Part shown: positions 52,223 through 63,759 of the stretch, piece by piece
Layout: every line of letters begins with the position of its first letter
How positions within the stretch are numbered: position 1 is the stretch's first letter
Assembly (NCBI RefSeq): GCF_013408095.1
Contig: NZ_JACBZF010000002.1
Location: 558,001 to 622,000, forward strand
DNA length: 64,000 nucleotides
Source of the DNA: Novosphingobium marinum
GTDB lineage: Bacteria; Pseudomonadota; Alphaproteobacteria; Sphingomonadales; Sphingomonadaceae
Direction of reading: 5' to 3'
Position numbers and translations under genes: made by a program
Notes under the pieces: model-generated
Databases searched by the model: none
Seen by the model: the letters and a program-made list of their open reading frames with translations, nothing else
What the model was told of the DNA's origin: nothing

Positions 52223-53230
52223 ATGACCGGCGCGCCCGTTCGCAACGCATCGCTCGACCTTATCGGCAACACGCCGCTCGTCCTGCTTGAGGGGCCGAGC
52301 GAGGCTGCGGGCTGCGAGATCTGGGGCAAGTGCGAATTCGCCAACCCCGGTGCGTCGGTAAAGGACCGCGCTGCGCTCTGGATCATTCGCGACGCCGAGG
52401 AACGCGGTGAGCTCAGGCCCGGAGGAACCATCGTCGAGGGCACGGCGGGCAATACCGGCATCGGCATCGCGCTTGTCGCCAATGCGCTCGGCTATCGCAC
52501 CGTCATCGTCATGCCCGACAACCAGTCGCGCGAGAAGATGGACACGCTGCGCGCGCTGCGTGCCGAGCTGGTGCTGGTGCCGCCCACCAAGTTCGCGAAC
52601 CCCGGCCATTTCGTCCACACCTCGCGCCGCCTTGCCGAGGAAACCGAAGGCGCGGTCTGGGCCAACCAGTTCGACAACACCGCCAACCGCAAGGCCCATA
52701 TCGAGAGCACTGCCGAGGAACTCTGGGCGCAGATGGAAGGCCGGATCGACGGCTTTACCTGCGCGGCGGGCACCGGCGGGACGATCGCGGGCGTCGGCAT
52801 GGGCCTGAAGGCGCACGACGAGAAGATCACCGTCGCGCTTACCGATCCGCACGGGGCCGCGCTCTACAACTACTACGCCAATGGCGAGCTCAGGGCAGAG
52901 GGTTCCTCGGTCGCCGAGGGCATCGGGCAGGGCCGGATCACCGCCAACCTCGAAGGCGCGCCGATCGATACGCAATTCCGCATCTCGGACGAGGAGGGCC
53001 TTGTCTGGGTCCGCCGCCTGCTCGCCGAGGAAGGGCTGTGCCTCGGCCTGTCATCGGGCATTAACGTTGCAGGCGCGATAGAACTGGGACGCAAGCTCGG
53101 CCCCGGTTCGCGGATCGCGACGATCCTGTGCGATACCGGCTTTCGCTACCTGTCGAGCCTCTACAACCCGCAGTGGCTCGAAGCGAAGGGGCTGCCGGTG
53201 TTTCCCTGGCTGGAAGGCAAGGACGGCTGA
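52223..53230 (+). CDS. cysK: Cysteine synthase A
   Basis: A 335-residue PLP enzyme of fold type II: LIGNTPLVLLEGPSEAAG, the PLP lysine in NPGASVKDRAALWII (Lys47), GTAGNTGIGIALVANALGY, then AAGTGGTIAGVG (phosphate loop) and LGLSSGINVAGAI. It makes cysteine from O-acetylserine and sulfide. It is slightly longer than Escherichia coli CysK and closer to the alphaproteobacterial form. A transmembrane protein gene follows 3 nt after the stop. Confidence 0.92.
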   Translation: MTGAPVRNASLDLIGNTPLVLLEGPSEAAGCEIWGKCEFANPGASVKDRAALWIIRDAEERGELRPGGTIVEGTAGNTGIGIALVANALGYRTVIVMPDNQSREKMDTLRALRAELVLVPPTKFANPGHFVHTSRRLAEETEGAVWANQFDNTANRKAHIESTAEELWAQMEGRIDGFTCAAGTGGTIAGVGMGLKAHDEKITVALTDPHGAALYNYYANGELRAEGSSVAEGIGQGRITANLEGAPIDTQFRISDEEGLVWVRRLLAEEGLCLGLSSGINVAGAIELGRKLGPGSRIATILCDTGFRYLSSLYNPQWLEAKGLPVFPWLEGKDG

Positions 53231-53233
53231 CCA

Positions 53234-53584
53234 ATGGCGAGCGAACCGCCCAAGGCAATGGTTCCTTCGGTGCAGGCCCCGCAGCATTTCGTACCGCCGA
53301 CAGGGCGCGAGATGCGCACGCAGGCGGTTCATCGCCTTCAGGTCGGGCTGCTCGGGCTGTGCGCGATGCTGCTGCTCGTCGGTCTCGCCAATATCGTGAT
53401 GGACCGCGCAAGGCTGGTCGAGGAACGCGACCCGGTCGAGGAAATCATCGCCGCCCAGCAGGAGGAGGCGAAGAAGCCCGCGACCGATCCGCTCGCCGAT
53501 ATCGGCGTCGTGCCCGCCGCCGACCCGAGCGCCACGCCGGAGCCGGTCGAGATCGAGCCGATCGAACCCGGGCCGGTCGAATAG
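53234..53584 (+). CDS. Single-pass membrane protein with acidic Pro-rich tail
   Basis: A 116-residue protein with a short cytoplasmic segment, one transmembrane helix (about 36-56, VGLLGLCAMLLLVGLANIVM) and an acidic, Ala/Pro/Glu-rich C-terminal half (EEIIAAQQEEAKKPATDPLA, then PEPVEIEPIEPGP). No known domain is recognised. It lies 3 nt after the cysteine synthase gene and 2 nt before a lipoprotein gene, so all three are probably co-transcribed. The extracytoplasmic tail may be a spacer or binding region. Confidence 0.7.
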   Translation: MASEPPKAMVPSVQAPQHFVPPTGREMRTQAVHRLQVGLLGLCAMLLLVGLANIVMDRARLVEERDPVEEIIAAQQEEAKKPATDPLADIGVVPAADPSATPEPVEIEPIEPGPVE

Positions 53585-53586
53585 GC

Positions 53587-54366
53587 TTGCCGCACCGCCG
53601 GTCGTTCATCGCCGCGCTGGCCTGTGCCTCGCTGCTGCTGGGAGCCTGCACGCGCGAGCACGAGACCGAACCCGCACCCGACCGGGAAACCCGCGAAACG
53701 ATCGGCCTGTTTACCAGCCTGCCGATCTTCTGGCGCGAGGCCGGTTCGGTCTCGGAGTTCCTCGGCGAGGCAGGTGCGCCGCACTGGGCGCGGCAGGCGA
53801 TCGAGCAGGATGCGCGCCTCGTCCCGCTCGACACGCTCGCCGGGAAGGGCAATGCGGGAAAGCCGGGGACGCTGCCGCTCGATACCGATGCGCTGCTTCT
53901 GCTGGCGCAGCCGCGCCCGCTTTCGCCCGACGAGAACGTCGCGCTCGACGACTGGGTGCGGGCAGGCGGCACGGTGATGCTGTTCGTCGATCCGATGCTG
54001 ACCGGGCATTCGATCTACGCGCTGGGCGATCCGCGTCGGCCGCAGGACATCGCGATGCTTTCCCCGATCCTTTCCCGCTGGGGCCTCGAACTCCGCTTCG
54101 ACGAGGAACAGCCGGAAGGCGGGCGCATGGTCGAGGCGCTTGGGGCGCAAGTGCCGGTGAACCTTCACGGAACGTTTCGTGTGATCGATCAGGAAAGTTG
54201 CGAGCCGGGGAAAGTCGGGGATGAAGCCGGCGGGCTCGTCGTGACCTGCCGGATCGGCAAGGGGCGGGTGGTCGCCATCGCCGACGCCGCGCTGTTCGAG
54301 GAAACCGGCGAGGACGCGGCGCGCGCCGCGGCGCTGAAGACGATCCTGGAATCGGCGCGCCGCTGA
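53587..54366 (+). CDS. GldG-like/DUF4350-like lipoprotein
   Basis: A 259-residue protein starting at a TTG (53587) two nt after the previous stop; no ATG or GTG lies in frame upstream before non-coding sequence. The start gives a lipoprotein signal (RRSFIAALACASLLLGACT, Cys about 19). The mature part resembles GldG/ThuA-like domains: TDALLLLAQPRPLSPDENVA, DDWVRAGGTVMLFVDPML and a C-terminal CRIGKGRVVAIADAALF. Such domains occur in ABC-linked gliding or envelope proteins. The family assignment is tentative. It precedes the dcw cluster. Confidence 0.62.
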   Translation: MPHRRSFIAALACASLLLGACTREHETEPAPDRETRETIGLFTSLPIFWREAGSVSEFLGEAGAPHWARQAIEQDARLVPLDTLAGKGNAGKPGTLPLDTDALLLLAQPRPLSPDENVALDDWVRAGGTVMLFVDPMLTGHSIYALGDPRRPQDIAMLSPILSRWGLELRFDEEQPEGGRMVEALGAQVPVNLHGTFRVIDQESCEPGKVGDEAGGLVVTCRIGKGRVVAIADAALFEETGEDAARAAALKTILESARR

Positions 54367-54374
54367 GCGACCGA

Positions 54375-54404
54375 CTCGCACCCGGGGAAAACCGGGGAGG
54401 CGAG
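54375..54404. repeat. Hairpin after the GldG-like gene
   Basis: CTCGC (54375-54379) pairs with GCGAG (54400-54404), enclosing CCCGG/CCGGG around GGAAAA. It lies 9 bp after the stop and may end the cysK operon, but no T-tract follows, so terminator function is uncertain. Confidence 0.4.
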
Positions 54405-54519
54405 CCCGACATCCCGGCGATTCGGTCATGAGCGCGCGATTCGCCGGGGAACAAAGGAAAAACAGGCAGCCATGCCGCCTTAGTGCAAGACCCGGTTAAC
54501 CGAACTTGTGCACCGTTTT

Positions 54520-54562
54520 TCCCGCCTGATCCCAAGATTTCCCTTCCATCCCCACATTTCCC
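54520..54562 (-). promoter_or_regulatory. Array of five TCCC/GGGA repeats upstream of mraZ (probable MraZ boxes)
   Basis: TCCC occurs at 54520, 54530, 54540, 54549 and 54559, i.e. steps of 10, 10, 9 and 10 bp, all on one face of the helix. On the minus strand these read GGGA, matching the (T)GGG-N5 direct repeats bound by the MraZ repressor in other bacteria. The array ends 133 bp before the mraZ ATG, within the 329-bp non-coding region that should hold the dcw promoter. A TACATA sequence at 54567-54572 could be a -10 element. Nothing else is recognised in this region. Confidence 0.65.
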
Positions 54563-54695
54563 GCGATACATATTCGTTCATCGGAATGATGACGATTGCC
54601 GCGTCCCGAAAGGGGCGAACCGGTCGCACGGGGCTGCGGCCGGAAGGGGTCTGCTCGTTCCGCAAACCGGGGTGCCTTAGGGGACGAGTTTCGAG

Positions 54696-55196
54696 ATGGC
54701 GGCGCGTGCGCACATCTACAGCGGTCAGGGCTTCTCGCTTCAGCGCGACAAGAACCGCTTCGTGCTGCCCAATCCCATCCGGGCCACGGTCAAGGAATCG
54801 AGCGGCGGCAAGGCCGTCCTGTGCCTCGCCAAGCACGACCGCTGGACCTGCCTGACCGGTTTCGGTTTGTCGCGGGTAGATGACTTCGCCGCCCAGATCG
54901 CCCGCGAGGAGGAAACCGCGCTCAAGAAGGGCGTCGATTTCGACCGCGACCTGCGCTCCATGCAACTCTACGGCTTCTTCGAAGTCCCGTTCGACGGCAG
55001 CGGGCGCTTCGTCATGCCCGAACATCTCGCCAGCCTCGCCAACATCGAAGGCGAACTGTTCTTCCAGGGCGCGGGCGAATTCTTCACCGTCTGGAACCCC
55101 GACGAACTGGCCAGCATGCCCTCGGGCCTCGAATTCGCGCAGGCGGCCTGCGCGAACCTGCGCGCCAAGGAAACCGCGAAGGCGAAAAAGGGATGA
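54696..55196 (+). CDS. mraZ: Transcriptional regulator MraZ
   Basis: A 166-residue MraZ with two AbrB-like halves: [20 protein letters not shown] near 7-26 and [20 protein letters not shown] near 92-111. MraZ binds direct repeats upstream of its own operon and represses the division and cell-wall cluster. The ATG at 54696 follows GAGTTTCGAG, a modest ribosome site. The rsmH ATG overlaps its TGA. It is first of the dcw genes. Confidence 0.93.
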   Translation: MAARAHIYSGQGFSLQRDKNRFVLPNPIRATVKESSGGKAVLCLAKHDRWTCLTGFGLSRVDDFAAQIAREEETALKKGVDFDRDLRSMQLYGFFEVPFDGSGRFVMPEHLASLANIEGELFFQGAGEFFTVWNPDELASMPSGLEFAQAACANLRAKETAKAKKG

Positions 55197-56155
55197 GCGC
55201 CCCGCATGTCCCCGTCCTCCTCGACGAAGTGGTCGCCGCGCTCGCACCGGAGCCGGGCGCGGTCATCGTCGATGCGACGTTCGGCGCTGGCGGTTACACC
55301 CGCGCGCTGCTCGATGCCGGTGCCACGGTCCATGCCTTCGATCGCGATCCCGATGCGATCGCCGCCGGCCGGCAATGGCCCGAAACGCATGAGGAGCCGC
55401 CCCGCCTCGTCCTGCACCCGCGCCGCTTTTCCGAAATGGTCTCCGCCCTTGGCGAAGCGGGGATTTCCCGTGTCGACGGAATCGCGATGGACATAGGCGT
55501 GTCCTCGATGCAGCTCGACCGGCCGGAGCGCGGCTTCGCTTTCGCCGCCGACGGTCCGCTCGACATGCGGATGGGCCGGGAGGGGCCCACCGCTGCCGAT
55601 TTCGTCAATACCGCGCCGGAAGGCGAAATAGCCGACGTGCTGTTCCGCTACGGCGAGGAGAGGCAGTCACGTCGCGTGGCCCGTGCGATCGTGACTGCCC
55701 GTCCCCTTTCCACGACGGGCGAGCTGGCCGGCGTCGTGCGCAAGGCGCTCGGTCATCGTCCCGGCGCGCCGAAGGACCCGGCGACACGCAGCTTCCAGGC
55801 GATCCGCATCCACGTGAACGGCGAACTCGACGAGCTGGACGAAGGCCTTGCTGCCGCCGAGACCCTGCTGAGGAGCGGCGGTCGGCTCGCGGTAGTCAGT
55901 TTCCACAGCCTCGAGGACAGGATCGTCAAGCAGTTCCTGCGCGAGGCGAGCGGCGCGCTGGCCTCGGTTTCGCGCCACCTGCCCGAAGTCGCACCCGACC
56001 ACGCGCCGACCTTCGCCCGCGTCAGCAAGGCGATCCGCCCGTCCGCAGCCGAAGTCGGGCGCAACCCGCGCGCCCGCTCGTCGACGCTGCGCCACGCCGT
56101 GCGCACCGATGCGCCGCCCCGCCAGCGACCGACCGGCGAAAGGAATGCCGCATGA
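55193..56155 (+). CDS. rsmH: 16S rRNA (cytosine-1402-N4)-methyltransferase RsmH
   Basis: A 320-residue RsmH. It begins [20 protein letters not shown], then [16 protein letters not shown] (S-adenosylmethionine loop), [19 protein letters not shown], and [20 protein letters not shown], all diagnostic. It N4-methylates C1402 of 16S rRNA. The order mraZ-rsmH-ftsL is standard. The ATGA overlaps at both ends indicate translational coupling. The C-terminus is basic and Arg/Pro-rich. Confidence 0.96.
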   Translation: MSAPHVPVLLDEVVAALAPEPGAVIVDATFGAGGYTRALLDAGATVHAFDRDPDAIAAGRQWPETHEEPPRLVLHPRRFSEMVSALGEAGISRVDGIAMDIGVSSMQLDRPERGFAFAADGPLDMRMGREGPTAADFVNTAPEGEIADVLFRYGEERQSRRVARAIVTARPLSTTGELAGVVRKALGHRPGAPKDPATRSFQAIRIHVNGELDELDEGLAAAETLLRSGGRLAVVSFHSLEDRIVKQFLREASGALASVSRHLPEVAPDHAPTFARVSKAIRPSAAEVGRNPRARSSTLRHAVRTDAPPRQRPTGERNAA

Positions 56156-56679
56156 ACTTCACCCGCGACCGCGTCCGCTCGATCGGCTGGGCCTTCGTCC
56201 TCACCGTATGCGCCGCGATGGTCCTCGCGCTCACCTTCCGCGTCAACGCGGTCAAGAGCGAGGTACGGCTGGCCGAACGCAGGATCGTCTCGCTGAAGCT
56301 GGAAAAGCAGTTCCTCGAAACCGAATTCCAGACCCGCGCCAACCAGCACCAACTCACCGCGCTCAACGCCATCGAGTTCGGCTACGAGGCACCGCGCGCC
56401 GCGCAGTACATCGAGGGCGAGCGCCAGCTTGCCGCGCTGGGCCAGCCGCGTGCGCCGGGCGCGCCCGAACCGATCCGCTTCGCCCGCGCCGAGCAGCCGC
56501 GGGAGAACGAGTCTGGCTTCCCGGCGATGGTCTCGCCGCTGACTGGGCAGGCGCTCGCCGCCGAGCCTGCGCACGAGGAGGCGGAGGCCGAAAAGCCGCG
56601 CGAGGCGGTAAGCGCCGAAGGGCTTGCGGCACGGCTGGCGCGCCTTGAAGCCGCTGCCGGGAATTCGAGCGACGAATGA
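56152..56679 (+). CDS. ftsL: Cell division protein FtsL-like
   Basis: A 175-residue bitopic protein: one transmembrane helix (about 10-30, [20 protein letters not shown]) followed by a coiled-coil stretch ([37 protein letters not shown]) and a longer Ala/Glu/Pro-rich tail. Position between rsmH and ftsI and the topology identify FtsL, a septal scaffold with FtsB and FtsQ. FtsL is weakly conserved in sequence, and the ~100-residue extension beyond the coiled coil is longer than in Escherichia coli. Confidence 0.82.
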   Translation: MNFTRDRVRSIGWAFVLTVCAAMVLALTFRVNAVKSEVRLAERRIVSLKLEKQFLETEFQTRANQHQLTALNAIEFGYEAPRAAQYIEGERQLAALGQPRAPGAPEPIRFARAEQPRENESGFPAMVSPLTGQALAAEPAHEEAEAEKPREAVSAEGLAARLARLEAAAGNSSDE

Positions 56680-58396
56680 CCGCGATCCCGGTATCCACCA
56701 CGATCGTCACCGGCCGGCGAAAGCTGGTCAACGTCCGGCAGCGCTCGCTGCTGGTCGCGAAGTGGCGCGCGCTGTGGGTGCTTTCCGTCTTCGCCGCGAT
56801 CGCTGTCTGCGCGCTGCTGCGCATCGTTTATCTCGGCGTGTTCGAGCCGGGCCGCGGCAGCTATTCCTATGCCGACGCGCTGACGCCCGCGCGCGGCGAG
56901 ATCGTGGATCGCAACGGCGTGCCGCTGGCGCGCCAGTTCGACGCCTACTCGCTGTGGTACAACCCCAAGGCGCTGGGCGACGGATCGCCGCTGGTGAAGA
57001 CCCCGCAGCAAGTCGCAGGCGCGCTCGTCGAGGTGTTCCCCGACCTCGACTACACCGAGACGGTGGAGCGGCTGTCCGCCGGAAAGCCCGGCTACATCCG
57101 CCGCCGCATCCTGCCCGAGCACGCCAACCGCATCCATTCGCTGGGCGAACCCGCACTCGAATTCCCGCGCGAGGACGAGCGGTTCTATCCGCAAGGATCG
57201 ATGGCCGCGCACGTCCTCGGCTTCGTCTCGGCCGACGGCAGGGGCAAGGTCGGCATGGAGCAGGTGTTCGACGACCGGCTGACCGATCCCGTGGCGCGCA
57301 CGCAGCCCGCGGTGCTCTCGATAGACGCGCGGGTGCAGGGCGCGCTCGAGGACGAGCTGGGCCGAGGCATGGTGCTTTCGCAGGCGAAGGGCGCGGCGGG
57401 CATCATCCTCGACGTCGATACCGGCGAAGTGCTGGCGCTTGCCTCGCTGCCCGCCTTCGATCCCAACCAGATCGACCGCGCCGACACGCCCAACATCTTC
57501 AACCGCGTGACCAACCAGGTCTACGAACTGGGCTCCACGTTCAAGCCGCTGACCGTCGCCGCGGCCATCGACGCCGGTACCGTCACCGACCTCGGCCACC
57601 GGTACCAGGCGAACCGGCCGCTGCAGGTCGGCGGCTTCGCCATTCGCGACAGCCATACGATCGGCGCGTCGCTCAACGTGCCGCAGACGCTCATCCATTC
57701 GTCGAACATCACCACCGCCCAGATCGCCGACGAGCTGGGCGGCGAGCGGATGAAGCAGGTCATGGCGGCGCTCGGCATGAACGAGCGGCCCTACATCGAG
57801 CTTCCTGCGCGCGGCTTTCCGATCTGGCCATCGGGCAACTGGAAGCGCATCCGCACGATGACGGTCTCCTACGGCCACGGCATCGCGGTCACCCCGCTGC
57901 ACCTCGCCTCGGCCTACGCCACGATGGTCAACGGGGGTATCTGGCGACCGGCGACGCTCCGCAAGCTGGAAGCCGGGGAAGCGCCGAGGGGGCGGCGCGT
58001 GTTCAAGGCGGCGACCAGCGCGCGGATGCGCCAGCTGCTGCGCATGATCGTGGTCTACGGCACCGGTCGCAAGGCCGATGCGCCGGGCTTTCGCATCGGG
58101 GGCAAGACCGGTTCTGCGGAAAAGCCGGGGGCCGGGGGCTATCGCCGCACGTCGCTGGTCTCTACCTTCGCGGCCGCATTTCCGATGGACCGTCCCCGTT
58201 TCGTAGTGATCGCCATGCTCGACGAGCCCAAGGGCACCGCCGCCACTTCCGGCCAGCGGACCGCCGCGTGGAACGCCGCGCCCGTGGTCGGCCGCGTCGT
58301 GCCCCGCGTCGGGCCGCTGCTCGGCGTGATGCCCGACGAAACGCGCGACATCGACATCTCGGACCTGAAGCCGCTGATCCCCGGAGAGGCGAGCCG

Positions 58397-58400
<4 letters not shown>
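56676..58400 (+). CDS. ftsI: Septal peptidoglycan transpeptidase FtsI (PBP3 type)
   Basis: A 574-residue class B penicillin-binding protein: one N-terminal transmembrane segment (ALWVLSVFAAIAVCALLRIV), the pedestal domain (RGEIVDRNGVPLARQFDAYS), the catalytic GSTFKPLTVAAAIDAG with nucleophile Ser near 288, HSSNITTAQ, and GGKTGSAEKPGAGG near 476. It crosslinks septal peptidoglycan with FtsW, whose gene begins at 63759. Starts and stops overlap neighbours (ATGA). Confidence 0.95.
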
Positions 58401-59863
<1,463 letters not shown>

Positions 59864-59867
59864 GGGT

Positions 59868-61325
59868 ATGGGTGCACAGGTGAGGGTCCTCGACTGGCCC
59901 ACCTCTCTGGAAGACCTGAACGGCACCGCGCTGTGGGATGCGGTCGCGATCGCGCGCGCCGTGCGCGGGACCGCCAACGCGCAGTTCCAGGCGTCGGGCG
60001 TCGAGATCGATTCGCGTGACGTCGTGCCCGGAGACCTGTTCTTCGCGCTCAAGGGCGAGAGCACCGACGGGCACCGGTTTTTGCAGGGCGCGTTCGAGAA
60101 GGGCGCCGCGGCCGCGGTCGTGGACCGCCCTGTCGACTATCCCCACGTGCTGGTGCGCGATACCAACGCCGCGCTCGAAGCGCTGGCGAAGGCGGCGCGC
60201 GAGCGGTCCGCGGCGCGGATCGTCGGGGTCACCGGATCGGTGGGCAAGACCGGGGTAAAGGAGGCGCTGTTCCTGGCGCTCGACCGGTCGAGCCGGGGCG
60301 CGGCGCACCGCTCGGTCAAGAGCTATAACAACCATGTCGGGGTCCCGCTCAGCCTTGCCCGCATGTCGTCGCGCGCGAAGTTCGGCGTGTTCGAGATGGG
60401 AATGAACCACGCCGGCGAAATCTCGGCGCTGACCGCGCAGGTCCGCCCGCACGTGGCGCTCGTCACCACTGTTGCACCCGCGCATATCGAGAACCTCGGC
60501 AGCGAGGAGGCGATCGCCGACGCAAAGGCCGAGATTTTCGAGGGGCTCGAGCCGGGCGGCGTCGCGATAATTCCCGCCGACAACCGGCACTGCGCGCGGC
60601 TGAAGGCGGCTGCCGAGGCACGCGGGGCGCAGATCGTCTCGTTCGGCGCGGCGTCGCACGCCGACGTCCGCCTTCTCGATGCGGTCGATGCGCCCGGCGG
60701 AGGGTCGCTGGTCACCGCCGACATGGGCGACAGACGCGTGTGCTACACCGTTTCCGCGCCCGGCGAGCACTGGATCGCCAATTCGCTCGCCGTCATGGCC
60801 GCGGTCCGGGCGGCGGGCGGGGACCTCGGCGCTGCCGGTGTCGCGCTGGGCGAGCTGCCGGGTCTCGCCGGGCGCGGCGCGCGCACCGACATCGCGGCGA
60901 AAGGTGGCTCGGCGATCCTGATCGACGAGAGCTACAACGCCAATCCCGCCTCGATGCGCGCCACGCTTGCGCAGCTTGGCCAGACGCCTGCGCGGCGGCG
61001 CATCGCGGTACTCGGCGCAATGAAGGAACTGGGCGACTTCACCCCCTCGTTCCACGCCGCACTTGCCGACCCCATCGCAGAGGCGGACGTCGATTTCGTC
61101 GTCCTCGTCGGCGATGAGATGGCCGCGCTGGCCGAGGAACTGGGGAAACCGGAGCGTTCCGCGCTTGGCAAAGCGTTGCGCTTCGCGCATTGCGCCGATG
61201 TGGAGCAGGCTGGGCAGGCCGTCCGCGAATTCGGGCTGGAGCGCGGCGACGCGATCCTAGTCAAGGGTTCGAACTCGGTGGGCCTGTCCGCGCTCGTAAC
61301 GTCGCTTGCACGGCAGGAAGACTAA
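59868..61325 (+). CDS. murF: UDP-MurNAc-tripeptide:D-Ala-D-Ala ligase MurF
   Basis: A 485-residue MurF: SGVEIDSRDVVPGDLFFALK in the N-domain, GVTGSVGKTGVKEAL near 120-134 (ATP loop), YNNHVGVPLSLARM, GMNHAGEISALT and LIDESYNANPASMRATL in the C-domain. It adds D-Ala-D-Ala to complete the pentapeptide precursor. The first ~20 residues (VRVLDWPTSLEDLNGTALWD) are normal for the family. It follows murE after 4 nt. Confidence 0.95.
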   Translation: MGAQVRVLDWPTSLEDLNGTALWDAVAIARAVRGTANAQFQASGVEIDSRDVVPGDLFFALKGESTDGHRFLQGAFEKGAAAAVVDRPVDYPHVLVRDTNAALEALAKAARERSAARIVGVTGSVGKTGVKEALFLALDRSSRGAAHRSVKSYNNHVGVPLSLARMSSRAKFGVFEMGMNHAGEISALTAQVRPHVALVTTVAPAHIENLGSEEAIADAKAEIFEGLEPGGVAIIPADNRHCARLKAAAEARGAQIVSFGAASHADVRLLDAVDAPGGGSLVTADMGDRRVCYTVSAPGEHWIANSLAVMAAVRAAGGDLGAAGVALGELPGLAGRGARTDIAAKGGSAILIDESYNANPASMRATLAQLGQTPARRRIAVLGAMKELGDFTPSFHAALADPIAEADVDFVVLVGDEMAALAEELGKPERSALGKALRFAHCADVEQAGQAVREFGLERGDAILVKGSNSVGLSALVTSLARQED

Positions 61326-61337
61326 GGTCCGCCCGAA

Positions 61338-62408
61338 ATGCTTTTCATCCTGGCAGAATGGTTTCAGTTCGAGGGGCTCGCCAACCTCGTCCGCTACCAG
61401 ACGTTCCGCGCCGGCGCGGCGCTGATGACCGCGCTCCTCATCGGCCTCGTCATCGGTCCCCGTTTCATCCTGATGCTGCGCGTGCGGCAGGGCAAGGGGC
61501 AGCCGATCCGCGAGGACGGGCCGAAATCGCACCTCGCCAAGAGCGGGACGCCGACGATGGGCGGGCTGATGATCCTCATCTCACTCATCCTGTCGATGCT
61601 GCTCTGGATGGACTGGGCGAACCCCTTCCTGTGGGCGTGCCTTGCGGTGACCGTCGGCTTCGGGCTGATTGGCTTCCTCGACGATTTCGACAAGGTGACC
61701 AAGCGCAGCCACAAGGGCGTGTCGGGCAAGGTGCGGCTGCTGGCGGAATTCGTGGTGGCGGGCATCGCCGCATGGATCATCGTCAGCCAGATCAATACCA
61801 ACCTGTACGTCCCCTTCCTGTCCGACAGGTACATCCCGCTGGGTCCGTTCTACTACGTCTTCGCCGCCTTCGTGATCGTCGGCGCGGGCAACGCCGTGAA
61901 CCTGACCGACGGGCTGGACGGCCTCGCGACCATGCCGGTGATCATCGCGGCGGGCGCGTTCGCGATCATCGTCTACCTCGTCGGGCGCGTCGACTTTGCC
62001 GAGTACCTTGGCGTGCCGCACGTGCCGCGCGCGGGCGAACTGGCGATCATGTGCACCGCGATCATGGGGGCGGGCCTTGCCTTCCTCTGGTTCAACGCGC
62101 CGCCCGCCGCCGTATTCATGGGCGATACCGGCAGCCTTGCGCTGGGCGGGGCGCTGGGTGCGATCGCGGTCGCCGCGCATCACGAGATCGTGCTCGCCAT
62201 CGTCGGCGGGCTGTTCGTGGTGGAAGCCGCGTCGGTCATCATCCAGGTGTTCTTCTTCAAGCGCACCGGCAAGCGCGTCTTCCGCATGGCCCCGATCCAC
62301 CATCACTTCGAGCAGCTCGGCTGGCCGGAATCGACCGTCGTCATCCGTTTCTGGATCATCGCTATCGTTCTTGCCGTGATCGGCCTATCGACCCTCAAGC
62401 TGAGGTGA
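61338..62408 (+). CDS. mraY: Phospho-MurNAc-pentapeptide transferase MraY
   Basis: A 356-residue ten-helix membrane enzyme. Key residues are in [30 protein letters not shown] (Asp pair), [33 protein letters not shown] and [13 protein letters not shown]. It moves phospho-MurNAc-pentapeptide to undecaprenyl phosphate, making lipid I. It lies between murF (12 bp) and murD (10 bp). Confidence 0.97.
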   Translation: MLFILAEWFQFEGLANLVRYQTFRAGAALMTALLIGLVIGPRFILMLRVRQGKGQPIREDGPKSHLAKSGTPTMGGLMILISLILSMLLWMDWANPFLWACLAVTVGFGLIGFLDDFDKVTKRSHKGVSGKVRLLAEFVVAGIAAWIIVSQINTNLYVPFLSDRYIPLGPFYYVFAAFVIVGAGNAVNLTDGLDGLATMPVIIAAGAFAIIVYLVGRVDFAEYLGVPHVPRAGELAIMCTAIMGAGLAFLWFNAPPAAVFMGDTGSLALGGALGAIAVAAHHEIVLAIVGGLFVVEAASVIIQVFFFKRTGKRVFRMAPIHHHFEQLGWPESTVVIRFWIIAIVLAVIGLSTLKLR

Positions 62409-62418
62409 CGGCGCGGCG

Positions 62419-63759
62419 ATGATCACTTCGGAGGCCTTTGCCGGGAAGCGTTACGCGGTACTGGGACTGGCCCGGTCCGGCCTCGCCGCCGTCGAAACGC
62501 TGCTCGCCGGCGGCGCGAAGGTCATGGTCTGGGACAGCCGCGAGGACCCGCGCCGCGCGCTCGCCGACCGCGCCATCGTCGCCGATCCCGCCGTGGCGGA
62601 CATCTCCGGCTACGACGGGGTGGTCGTCTCTCCCGGCGTTCCGCTCAACCGCCATCCCATCGCGGAGGCGGCGGAGAAGGCGGGCGTGCCCGTCATCGGC
62701 GATATCGAACTGTTCGCCCTGGCCCGCCCCGCGCTGCCCGCGCACCGCGTTGTCGGCATCACCGGCACCAACGGCAAGTCGACCACCACCGCGCTTGTCC
62801 ATCACCTGCTGAAAAGCGCGGCGATCCCGGCACGGATGGGCGGCAACATCGGCATCCCGGTGCTGTCGCAGGAACCGCTTCCGGCGGGCGGTGTCTACGT
62901 GCTCGAACTCTCGAGCTACCAGATCGACCTCACCCGCAGCCTCGATTGCGAGGTCGCCGCGCTGCTCAACATCACGCCCGATCACCTCGACCGGTACGAC
63001 GGCTTTGCCGGTTACGTCGCATCCAAGGCGCGTCTGTTCGCGATGCAGACGCGCGACCACGTCGCGGTCTTCGGCGTGGGGGACGACGAGACCGCCGGCA
63101 TCGCCGGTCGTCAGGTTTCGCGCCACGACCGGGGCAACGTGCAGCAGGTCGACGGATCGGACCTTGCCGGGATGCAGGAGCAATGGCCCTCGCTCCAGGG
63201 GCCGCACAACCTGCAGAACGCCGCGGTCGCGATCGCCATCGTCGAGGCGCTGGGCATCTCGCGCAAGCAGTGGGAAGCGGCAATGCCGACCTTCCGGGGC
63301 CTGCCGCACCGCATGGAATGCGTGGCCGAGGCGAAGGGCGTGATCTTCATCAACGACAGCAAGGCGACCAACCCGTCCTCCGCCGCGCCCGCGCTTGCCG
63401 CCTTTCCGCCCAATCCCGGCAAGCGCATCCACTGGATCTGCGGCGGCCTTCCCAAGGAGGAGAGCCTTGCCGAATGTGCACCGCATTTCGGCAATGTCGC
63501 GGCGGCCTACACCATCGGCGATGCAGGGCCGATGTTCGCCGACATTCTCTCTCCCCACATGCCCGTCAGCCGCAGCGAGATGATGGCCGAGGCGATCCGC
63601 CAGGCGATCGGGGCGGCAGGGCCGGGCGACGTCGTGATGCTCTCGCCGGCATGCGCCAGTTTCGACCAGTTCCGCGATTACGAGGCGCGCGGCGATGCCT
63701 TTCGCCAGATCGTCGAGGCCCTGACGGGCGAAACCAGCGATTTGGGAGGCGGGTGCTGA
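62419..63759 (+). CDS. murD: UDP-MurNAc-L-Ala:D-Glu ligase MurD
   Basis: A 446-residue Mur ligase: GLARSGLAAVETLLAGGAKV at the N-terminus, VVGITGTNGKSTTTALVHHL near 111-130, VLELSSYQIDLTRSLDCEVA, ITPDHLDRYDGF and the C-domain FINDSKATNPSSAAPALAAF. It adds D-glutamate to UDP-MurNAc-L-Ala. The ftsW ATG overlaps its TGA (TGATG). Confidence 0.96.
   Translation: MITSEAFAGKRYAVLGLARSGLAAVETLLAGGAKVMVWDSREDPRRALADRAIVADPAVADISGYDGVVVSPGVPLNRHPIAEAAEKAGVPVIGDIELFALARPALPAHRVVGITGTNGKSTTTALVHHLLKSAAIPARMGGNIGIPVLSQEPLPAGGVYVLELSSYQIDLTRSLDCEVAALLNITPDHLDRYDGFAGYVASKARLFAMQTRDHVAVFGVGDDETAGIAGRQVSRHDRGNVQQVDGSDLAGMQEQWPSLQGPHNLQNAAVAIAIVEALGISRKQWEAAMPTFRGLPHRMECVAEAKGVIFINDSKATNPSSAAPALAAFPPNPGKRIHWICGGLPKEESLAECAPHFGNVAAAYTIGDAGPMFADILSPHMPVSRSEMMAEAIRQAIGAAGPGDVVMLSPACASFDQFRDYEARGDAFRQIVEALTGETSDLGGGC

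Noticed and set aside
50903..52975. A 690-codon minus-strand frame over the repeat, glycosylase, ferredoxin and cysteine synthase genes
   Set aside because: It crosses a perfect palindrome and several confident genes, and its product shows no protein-like character.
54612..54683. Five GGGG runs just before mraZ as MraZ boxes
   Set aside because: Spacings are 18, 16, 23 and 11 bp, not helix-phased; the TCCC/GGGA array at 54520-54562 is a much better candidate.
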